DNA from: Ruminococcaceae bacterium UBA6413
Lineage (GTDB): Bacteria > Bacillota > Clostridia > Oscillospirales > Ruminococcaceae
DNA: 39,055 bases
Direction: 5' to 3'
Assembly (NCBI GenBank): GCA_002437415.1
Contig: DJPL01000044.1
Location: 1 to 39,055, forward strand
In this document: positions 21,375 to 27,100 of the stretch, piece after piece
How the letters are laid out: each line of letters opens with the position of its first letter
Position numbering within the stretch: position 1 is the stretch's first letter
The notes under the pieces: generated by a model
What the model saw: the letters and a program-made list of their open reading frames with translations, nothing else
The model's database searches: none
Told to the model about the DNA's origin: nothing
Program-made: the position numbers and the translations under genes

Positions 21375-21420
21375 CTTTTAAGCAGGGTGTCCCGGGTTCG
21401 ATTCCCGGGTGGCTCACCAA
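21375..21420 (+). repeat. attR core (46 bp), duplicated 3' part of tRNA-Lys
   Basis: Exact copy of 13756-13801. It lacks the 5' acceptor and D-arm, so it is not a functional tRNA gene. Confidence 0.95.
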
Positions 21421-21821
21421 AATTTTATTTTACACTTTTAAGGATACTACGATGATAGTGTCCTTGAAGCTGTAAATAAAATCATATATTACACAGCAGA
21501 GCAGGTGCAAGGAAATGCTCCGCTGTGATAATATACAAATTGACCGTCGCTTTGTTACTTTTGACTTTGACGCATCCGAAACGAATTACAGCAATACAGC
21601 TACGTTCGGTATCCGCCCTTTCTTCGCTCGCTGATATTCAGCAGATACAAACAATTTTGTATCCCATGCCGGAGATCGGCTGTCATCGCAAAGTCTTGTT
21701 ATCGCAAAGTTGGCTATTCAATTTGTACTGCCTTATGGTTGCGGCAGGTGGGGATATACATTGCGGAATTTACGCATTGTATATCATGTATATAAGTCCT
21801 TTTGGAGAAAGGTTACTATAT
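21421..21821. other. Junction region without a supported gene
   Basis: Contains a small inverted repeat AAGGATACTA/TAGTGTCCTT just after attR (possibly the old tRNA-Lys terminator) and a strong 12-bp stem (11 pairs) CACAGCAGAGCA/TGCTCCGCTGTG at 21492-21527. An open frame continues upstream of the gene at 21822 but has no ribosome site, so I do not count it as coding. Confidence 0.5.
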
Positions 21822-22163
21822 ATGGCAGATCATCCTTACTGGAAATATTCCGATGAAGAACGAGAACACAAAATCGGTGTTATTCAAAATCAGAAGAAAA
21901 CCGATAACGGTGTTTATTATCGCTTGCTTGAGAATTTGTATAACTACTATGTATCAAAAGCAAATAGCGATGGTACAGGCGATAAATGTTACTCAGATAT
22001 AAAAGAGATGATGGCTACTACTTTCGCAGGAACAGACGCATATCGTTCTGTACCTGTGCTACTCGGTTATCAGAGAGATCTGATTAAGTTTGATTACATA
22101 GCACTGAAAAAAGATGATAACGACAAATGGTATGTCGAGATTTTAAGACCGCTTGACTTCTAA
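21822..22163 (+). CDS. Hypothetical protein, 113 aa
   Basis: Soluble, charged protein beginning MADHPYWKYSDEEREHK. The ATG at 21822 has GGAGAAAGG nine bases upstream, whereas the frame extending 99 codons further has no ribosome site and shows noncoding composition. No family recognised. It runs toward the leftward ICE genes and ends eight bases from the next gene's stop, so it lies at the border of the element. Confidence 0.5.
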   Translation: MADHPYWKYSDEEREHKIGVIQNQKKTDNGVYYRLLENLYNYYVSKANSDGTGDKCYSDIKEMMATTFAGTDAYRSVPVLLGYQRDLIKFDYIALKKDDNDKWYVEILRPLDF

Positions 22164-22171
22164 AAATAAAG

Positions 22172-22486
22172 TCAAGAAGAAACTGTAATTACTCGAGCGT
22201 TTTCAAAGTCTTCTAAAATTAGATCTTTTTCCGTTAGTATGCATTTAGCTTTTCCGAGCACTCGATTATACTCTATTTCGTATCCGAAATAGCCATCGGT
22301 AAGCTTTTTCGTTTCATCTGTTATAATGATGTTACCTTTTGTACAATAAAGTTCTTCTTCTTCGTTATTGTTGTTACAGCTTCTAAAAGAAGGTAAGCAA
22401 TAAATTATGGTATCATCATTATCCGGATAACCAAGACAGCATATTGCTTTTGTCAGCAGTTCCTGAAAGTCAATAATAAATTTCAT
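22172..22486 (-). CDS. Hypothetical protein, 104 aa
   Basis: Starts with AAAGGAG ten bases upstream of ATG at 22486. An acidic protein with an Asn/Glu-rich middle (CNNNNEEEE) and beta-strand-like ends. No recognised domain. It is the leftmost gene of the leftward set at this side of the conjugative element and is preceded by a candidate small RNA unit on the other strand. Confidence 0.5.
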   Translation of the reverse strand: MKFIIDFQELLTKAICCLGYPDNDDTIIYCLPSFRSCNNNNEEEELYCTKGNIIITDETKKLTDGYFGYEIEYNRVLGKAKCILTEKDLILEDFENARVITVSS

Positions 22487-22563
22487 ATTGTGATTGCTCC
22501 TTTAAAAATAAAAAACAAGAGTTTCCAGCCGATAGGTGAAAGATGAAAATCAGCTGAAAACCC

Positions 22564-22710
22564 TTGCTAAAATGTATGTGATGTGCTATACTGATAGCAC
22601 AATGAAAGCACTGATACACTAAGCTCGAGAGATGTGTTGTTTACATCTTTCCTGTTATCGGTAGAGTGATTCCTGCAAGAATCGCTCTATCTGTGTTAGG
22701 TGTTTTTTTA
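22564..22710 (+). ncRNA. Candidate structured small RNA with its promoter
   Basis: TTGCTA (22564), 17 bases, TATACT (22587-22592) then about 110 nt ending in seven T (22703-22709). The -10 overlaps the variant palindrome TGTGCTAT-ACTG-ATAGCACA (22582-22601). The transcript has an 11-bp hairpin TAGAGTGATTC/GAATCGCTCTA and a smaller one around AAGATGT-type arms, and no open frame with a ribosome site. A stretch upstream of the promoter (about 22528-22545) is nearly complementary to 22643-22662. No known RNA family recognised. Confidence 0.5.
22582..22601. repeat. Palindrome family, variant copy 1
   Basis: TGTGCTAT-ACTG-ATAGCACA, a variant of the ICE palindrome with a 4-base centre, lying on a promoter -10 box. 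Confidence 0.6.
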
Positions 22711-22816
22711 TTTACCCTTTTATTATACAGCACTTTTACACTTTTGTCAATTAAATTCAAGTAAGATATAGTATGCAGAATTGACAAAAATACGGGTGAG
22801 TGTTTGTGCAATATTT

Positions 22817-23085
22817 TCATTTAGTGAAGTGCTGAAGAATGATTCTCAGGGGATAGCAGTCATTAGAGCCATATATTTTTCTGATTTTCTCTTTTTGATA
22901 TTCTGATGCTTGATCTAAAGACAATGCATTAACGCATTTTTCAATTGTAGGTTGTGCCGGTTGAGTTTTATATACCCATAAATTGATATCAGACAAAGGC
23001 TCAAAGGGATCTAAGTACGGATAATATCTTCAAAAGTGTGTTTATTTTCATTTAAACACTTAATTACTGTTTCATAAAGATTCAT
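22817..23085 (-). pseudogene. Frameshifted small gene
   Basis: From ATG at 23085, with GGAGG seven bases upstream, the frame reads MNLYETVIKCLNENKHTFED and stops after 24 codons. Coding character continues in a neighbouring frame (YYPYLDPFEPLSDINLW...KIRKIYGSNDCYPLRIILQHF) to a stop at 22817. Restoring one frame near 23030 would give a protein of about 88 residues. Either a frameshift mutation or a sequencing error. No family recognised. A 34-bp palindrome lies about 60 bp upstream of its start. Confidence 0.65.
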
Positions 23086-23141
23086 ATTTTACCTCCATTA
23101 AGAAAGGGCTTATTATGGAAAGCTTGCAAACAGTCGCTTTT

Positions 23142-23175
23142 ATATGAAATGTGCTACCTGTAGCACATTTCATAT
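23142..23175. repeat. Palindrome family, copy 2 (34-bp extended form)
   Basis: Core TGTGCTAC-CT-GTAGCACA at 23150-23167, extended by ATATGAAA/TTTCATAT to perfect 16-bp arms. It lies just past the stop of the gene at 23175-23585 and upstream of the frameshifted gene. Confidence 0.85.
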
Positions 23176-23585
23176 TACATAACACCAAATGACAGACTGT
23201 TCAATGAGTAACAATCAAGTTCGCAAGTTCCTCTTTGAGAAATGATTTGATATACGTCCGAAATTGTTAATTTGGTTTCTACTTCCGTTGCAAAGAATTT
23301 CTCATCAAAAATATCAATGTTTTTACTGAGGATCTCATTCACAGTATATCGCGGATGATTTGCATAGTCCTTATCAACGAAAACTTTGTATCGAACGGTA
23401 TCGGTAGAGCAAATGCTTAAAGCATCACCGTTTTCAAAAATACATATTATGTTTTCATCGGTTAAAACGCTCCGCTCAGGGAGGAACTTTTGAAAATCAC
23501 AATTTTTATCGGATATATTTTCTCCGATAATGGCTTTGATTGTGAATTCATCAATCTGATAATTTTCTGTAAGTGTGTAAGACAT
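23175..23585 (-). CDS. Hypothetical protein, 136 aa
   Basis: ATG at 23585 with GGAGG eight bases upstream. A soluble protein of alternating strands and acidic loops with no recognised motif. It is the middle member of a run of small ICE cargo genes. Its leader contains both a palindrome copy (23649) and an intrinsic terminator (23607-23642), so expression may depend on read-through or anti-termination. Confidence 0.55.
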   Translation of the reverse strand: MSYTLTENYQIDEFTIKAIIGENISDKNCDFQKFLPERSVLTDENIICIFENGDALSICSTDTVRYKVFVDKDYANHPRYTVNEILSKNIDIFDEKFFATEVETKLTISDVYQIISQRGTCELDCYSLNSLSFGVM

Positions 23586-23606
23586 AATAAATACCTCCGT
23601 GTAGTA

Positions 23607-23642
23607 AAAAAAGCGTGGCTACGAGAGCGGTCACGCTTTTTA
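23607..23642 (-). terminator. Intrinsic terminator between the GNAT gene and the next gene
   Basis: On the complement AAGCGTG/CACGCTT stem with a 14-base loop followed by seven T, 20 bp before the next gene's ribosome site. Confidence 0.8.
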
Positions 23643-23648
23643 ATGTTT

Positions 23649-23666
23649 TGTGCTACTGGTAGCACA
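23649..23666. repeat. Palindrome family, copy 3
   Basis: TGTGCTAC-TG-GTAGCACA, between the GNAT gene stop and the terminator at 23607-23642. Confidence 0.85.
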
Positions 23667-23672
23667 TTTCAG

Positions 23673-24215
23673 TTAAAGACTTTTAGTAAAGAAAATACCA
23701 CTTGGTCTTTCTTCTATGTCAAAGCCGTTCTTTTTGTAAAAATTAATTAAATTATCTTTCCCGATAGGAGATTTATCCCATAACATACCATGAATCGTTT
23801 TAATACGATTTGATTTTGCCCAGTCAATAATAATTTCAAGACACTTCGTACCATATCCCTTTCGATATGTTGAAGCATCTAAATTTACAATTTCTAATTG
23901 GTCTGCTCTGATTTCAATATCCGCCTTTACAAGCCAACCTCTAAAATGAGAGCAGTTGTATAGATTAAATAAATACAATTCAAACTCTAAGGAGTGATAG
24001 TTGCGTATATAGTTGCATTGAAGTGCGACATATTCATCGTTTTCTCCCCAAAAAACTAAACAGGCATTAGTCGAATAATGAGTTAGTATGCTTTTCAAAT
24101 TATCGAGTTGATTTTTCAAACGCAAATTTTCATAAGAAATATCATCACAATAGGTTTTCTGCTTATCTATATAACTGCAGAGCAATTCTATAGTTTTTTT
24201 CTTTGAACAAAACAT
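23673..24215 (-). CDS. GNAT-family N-acetyltransferase
   Basis: A 180-residue protein. Residues 1-45 are a Cys/Lys-rich helical extension; the rest fits a GNAT fold with the acetyl-CoA motif near 137-155 (YRKGYGTKCLEIIIDWAKSN, with K-G-Y-G-T as the pyrophosphate loop) and the C-terminal NLINFYKKNGFDIEER typical of these enzymes. The acceptor is unknown. It starts four bases after the upstream gene's stop, so they form a pair, and it ends just before a palindrome and terminator. Confidence 0.8.
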   Translation of the reverse strand: MFCSKKKTIELLCSYIDKQKTYCDDISYENLRLKNQLDNLKSILTHYSTNACLVFWGENDEYVALQCNYIRNYHSLEFELYLFNLYNCSHFRGWLVKADIEIRADQLEIVNLDASTYRKGYGTKCLEIIIDWAKSNRIKTIHGMLWDKSPIGKDNLINFYKKNGFDIEERPSGIFFTKSL

Positions 24216-24218
24216 TTC

Positions 24219-24626
24219 TCATTCTCCTAAAATAATTAAAAAATACTCATTCCACTTGCCTTTATGTGATAAATATGGGTTTGCGGCTATATGATCGAAA
24301 ATTTCGCTTGCAAGTTGTTTTGCAAGCGACGGTTTTTCTTGATACAATGGCAGCAAATAGCGTCGCAGATAGTATGTGTAAGCGGCACCGCACTTCAAGG
24401 CACAGCTGTTAAATGACATATCTTTAGGCGATATTTTCCCCGTTTCGAGTTTTTTATAAACATTATGCTGATAGTCATCGGCTACCATAAGCATAGCTTT
24501 TTTCTGCGAATTTGTCAAGAGCTCAAACTCTTTGATATTATTTATATTTGCAAGAAAATATAAATCATTGATTCTATGTGCAGAATCAAGTTTATTGTTT
24601 ATAATTTTGATTAAATCCATTTTCAT
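24219..24626 (-). CDS. Hypothetical protein, 135 aa
   Basis: ATG at 24626 with AAGGAG about eight bases upstream. A mostly helical protein; SQKKAMLMVADDYQHNVYKKL and the Ala/Tyr-rich CALKCGAAYTYYLRRYLLP stand out but match no family I know. Translationally linked to the acetyltransferase gene four bases downstream, so the pair may work together, for example as toxin and antitoxin, though neither has the usual size pattern. Confidence 0.55.
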   Translation of the reverse strand: MKMDLIKIINNKLDSAHRINDLYFLANINNIKEFELLTNSQKKAMLMVADDYQHNVYKKLETGKISPKDMSFNSCALKCGAAYTYYLRRYLLPLYQEKPSLAKQLASEIFDHIAANPYLSHKGKWNEYFLIILGE

Positions 24627-24805
24627 TGCAATTGCTCCTTCATGAATTTATTTACCTTCAGAAATAAAAAAGCTATAAATCCATTATACAAGCGGTATAA
24701 CAACAATAACTCCTGCAAGTCCGATACCGAAAAATTCAGAAAACTTAATCCGGAAGGGCAAACAAAAACCGAAAAAGTCCCGCATATATCTTTAATATAG
24801 CAGTA

Positions 24806-25663
24806 TCATATTCGTATATAAAAGATATTCTGTCTTTCTGAAGGTAGTATAACTGGGTATTGTATAGACCTTAAATTCGGGGGGCTACCCCTGTTTTTCA
24901 AAAAAACAATGCAATAAACACATTTACCCACTTGACAAATGCTGCCGATAGCGTTATTATAATTACGCAGGCTGTTTAATTCTGTGATTGTGGGATTATC
25001 AGTGTGCTTATGAATGTTTTTAAATGAGATAAGCCCGGGGTGTGATCCGGGCTTATTTCTTTTCCTGATAAATCTGATAACCTTTGTACTATATGAATTG
25101 TCCGCATAAACCTTGCTGTTGTCATAACGCATTTTACGCTGTTTACGTATAAGACGCAGATTGACAAGATTGCTGATTATTTTCATAGCGGTATCACGCT
25201 TTATGCACAGCTCATCGGCAAGGTCGTTGAAGCTTTTAAAGCAGTAACCGAGCTTGCTGTCAATCGATTTAATAATAAGGATATATACGCGCAATTCGAT
25301 CGCTGTTAAGTTTTTGCCGAACACATTTCGTTCTATTCGCGTATAGTTAGCCGACACCTTATTCTTTTCGGGATTTAAAACATATGTATATGTTCCCTTG
25401 CGATTATCCTTTCGGTAAGCCGCTAAAATGTGTGTAATGTAGCCCTTTCTCATTAAGCTATCGGTTATCTTGGATACTGTCTGCGTAGACTTTATACCGC
25501 AGTGTGAAGCTATTGTCTGCTGTCTTACACGCTTATATTCGTGTCCTGCTTTGCTTCGGATATTTGAATAAACAGAAAGCAGGTATGTATAAACTGCAAA
25601 CTCGTTATGCGTCAGCTCGTTTGAGGTAATAACCGAGTTAGACAGCAGAAAATAACTCTTCAT
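24806..25663 (-). CDS. Winged-helix replication-initiator-like protein
   Basis: A 285-residue protein with two helix-turn-helix modules: LTHNEFAVYTYLLSVYSN...QQTIASHCGIKSTQTVSKITDSLMRKGYI (about 17-75) and LTAIELRVYILIIKSI...LADELCIKRDTAMKIISNLVNLRLI (about 117-170). This layout resembles plasmid/ICE initiators and regulators encoded near primase and topoisomerase genes. ATG has AAGGATG upstream. The last 80 residues are of low quality and overlap a candidate antisense RNA, so the functional protein might be shorter or the end degraded. It is followed downstream by the small cargo genes. Confidence 0.65.
   Translation of the reverse strand: MKSYFLLSNSVITSNELTHNEFAVYTYLLSVYSNIRSKAGHEYKRVRQQTIASHCGIKSTQTVSKITDSLMRKGYITHILAAYRKDNRKGTYTYVLNPEKNKVSANYTRIERNVFGKNLTAIELRVYILIIKSIDSKLGYCFKSFNDLADELCIKRDTAMKIISNLVNLRLIRKQRKMRYDNSKVYADNSYSTKVIRFIRKRNKPGSHPGLISFKNIHKHTDNPTITELNSLRNYNNAIGSICQVGKCVYCIVFLKNRGSPPNLRSIQYPVILPSERQNIFYIRI
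24932..25062 (+). ncRNA. Candidate antisense RNA over the winged-helix gene
   Basis: TTGACA (24932-24937), 17 bases, TATTAT (24955-24960) on the strand opposite to the gene; about 65-90 nt later the hairpin AAGCCCGG/CCGGGCTT (25031-25054) is followed by ATTTCTTTTC, a plausible terminator. The resulting RNA of about 95 nt is fully complementary to the 3' part of the 24806-25663 message, like counter-transcribed RNAs that control plasmid initiators. Confidence 0.5.
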
Positions 25664-25692
25664 TTTTACACATCCTTGTATTTTGTTGTATT

Positions 25693-26892
25693 TTAACGTC
25701 TGAGCGGCTTAGTAGTTTGAATGGTACTTTTCTCTTCCAACGCTCTGAACGCTTTTAAATCGTCGTTAAAGTCCTTATTTAAGGGTATATCATTCGATAT
25801 TGTATATCCTTTAAGCGCATACTTGTCACTGAGCTGTGCCGAGGCATGTCTGCCTGCATCATCGTTATCCAGGCAGAGTGTAATTTCGGTAATAGGATTA
25901 TTTCGTAAAAACTCATCAAGAGCAACATCAGATTTGCCACCGAGGGATATCATAGTCAGCTCCTGCCAGGAATCCTGACCGTTTCTTATAGCGTAAAACG
26001 ACGCATATGACAGCATATCAATTACAGACTCGAAGACATACAGCTTATTCTTATTTGTACCAATTAAAGAAAACGAATATTTCTTATCACTGCCGGGCAA
26101 ATCTACACGGTATGTAGATTTATCCGATACAGAACGGCAAAACGCATAGCGTGACATAATACCGTCGCCGTTTACGGCAATCATATTTACATATTTTTTA
26201 GTAATGCCACGCTCGATAAGCTCCGGTATATGTTCACCGCTAAACCCTTCACAAATATATTTCTCACCTTTTTGTTTCTGTGCCTGAAGCTCTATGGTAA
26301 CATATTCCGGTGCGTTTGTGGGTATATCGTTTTTAAAACGATAAAACGGAGTGTTCGAACTGTCGTATCCGACAAGCTGAAGACCGCTGTAACCGATACC
26401 TTGATATAACTTACGGTCATAGATCAGCTGATTTACTATGCTATACTCCAGTCCACGGGTTTTGCACAAATATGCGATAACATTGCTGTAATTTCGCTGT
26501 CCGTTTTCCTTGTGATCCTGTTCAGGCAGTATAAGTCGATGAGCTTCGATTTTTTCTTCTGGCGATTTCTTTTTCGTATTATATTTGGCTGAATACTCCA
26601 TTTGAATATCGCCGCAAAGCGATTTAACGGCTTCGGTAAAGCTTTGTCCGTATATTTTCATACAAAACGCAATAGCGTTATTGCCGCCCTCGTCACGGCT
26701 GTTCCAATACCACCCTTTTCGGTCGTTTGTAATAAAAAGGCTGTCGTGAACATCGCAACGGTAGCCGTTACCGCTTTTCTTTACGCTGAAGCCTTCTGTT
26801 CTTTCAAGAAATTCTACCATATCTACATTTCTTGCACGTTCTATTTGCTCTTTTGTAACGTAGTTACTTGGTTTAGATTTAGAATAACTCAT
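25693..26892 (-). CDS. DUF3991/TOPRIM-type mobile-element primase
   Basis: A 399-residue protein. The N-terminal half (RARNVDMVEFLERTEGFSVKKSGNGYRCDVHDS, then WYWNSRDEGGNNAIAFCMKIYG) resembles the zinc-binding/DUF3991 part of ICE primases, with reduced Cys content. The TOPRIM core is near 283-296 (KLYVFESVIDMLSY, glutamate) and 336-348 (ITLCLDNDDAGRHA, the D-x-D). It should prime DNA synthesis during transfer or replication of the element. The start overlaps the preceding small membrane gene by ATGA. Confidence 0.85.
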   Translation of the reverse strand: MSYSKSKPSNYVTKEQIERARNVDMVEFLERTEGFSVKKSGNGYRCDVHDSLFITNDRKGWYWNSRDEGGNNAIAFCMKIYGQSFTEAVKSLCGDIQMEYSAKYNTKKKSPEEKIEAHRLILPEQDHKENGQRNYSNVIAYLCKTRGLEYSIVNQLIYDRKLYQGIGYSGLQLVGYDSSNTPFYRFKNDIPTNAPEYVTIELQAQKQKGEKYICEGFSGEHIPELIERGITKKYVNMIAVNGDGIMSRYAFCRSVSDKSTYRVDLPGSDKKYSFSLIGTNKNKLYVFESVIDMLSYASFYAIRNGQDSWQELTMISLGGKSDVALDEFLRNNPITEITLCLDNDDAGRHASAQLSDKYALKGYTISNDIPLNKDFNDDLKAFRALEEKSTIQTTKPLRR

Positions 26893-27092
26893 AAAAAGCT
26901 CCTTAAAAAAGAAAGCAACGATTTCCTCTTTTTCGGAGGTTGTCGTTGCTTGTTATTTTTATCTTCTATCCAGTACCATTGCCTACTGAATTCATCGGCA
27001 GTATCTCGCTTGATAATTTCTATTTTCAGACGGCGAATGCGGAATGCCTGTGTTATAATTACAGCTAATAAAATTGTTATAAGAACGCTCAT
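26889..27092 (-). CDS. Small membrane protein, 67 aa
   Basis: One N-terminal membrane helix (about 3-16: VLITILLAVIITQAF) followed by a basic cytoplasmic tail (RRLKIEIIKRD...KKRKSLLSFLRSFL). Start has GTAGG upstream. It lies between topB and primase, eight bases after topB and overlapping primase by ATGA, so it is in the same translation unit. No known family. Confidence 0.6.
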   Translation of the reverse strand: MSVLITILLAVIITQAFRIRRLKIEIIKRDTADEFSRQWYWIEDKNNKQRQPPKKRKSLLSFLRSFL

Positions 27093-27100
27093 AGTAAAAC

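Larger units (their letters stand above)
13756..21420. mobile_element. Integrated filamentous phage (inovirus), about 7.6 kb
   Basis: A 46-bp direct repeat of tRNA-Lys sequence bounds the region, implying a circular form of 7619 bp, a normal inovirus size. It holds a tyrosine integrase, a rolling-circle-type initiator, a Zot-family morphogenesis ATPase, a pVIII-like coat preprotein, a long signal-bearing minor coat protein with a C-terminal membrane anchor, and several tiny membrane proteins. The first seven genes of the leftward operon have the M13/f1 order V-VII-IX-VIII-III-VI-I. A repressor and a DUF2726 gene run the other way. All virion genes look intact, so the phage may be active. No secretin (pIV) gene is present. 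Confidence 0.9.

Noticed and set aside
21375..21420. Second functional tRNA-Lys gene
   Set aside because: Only the 3' part is present; acceptor 5' strand and D-arm are missing, so it is the attR scar.
21525..21821. Upstream extension of the 113-aa gene by 99 codons with a hydrophobic start
   Set aside because: No ribosome site, noncoding composition, and a good ribosome site exists at the internal ATG 21822.
24219..24626. Toxin-antitoxin pair with the GNAT gene
   Set aside because: The 180-aa acetyltransferase lacks the typical TacT size and the partner has no RHH-like DNA-binding start; coupling alone is not enough.
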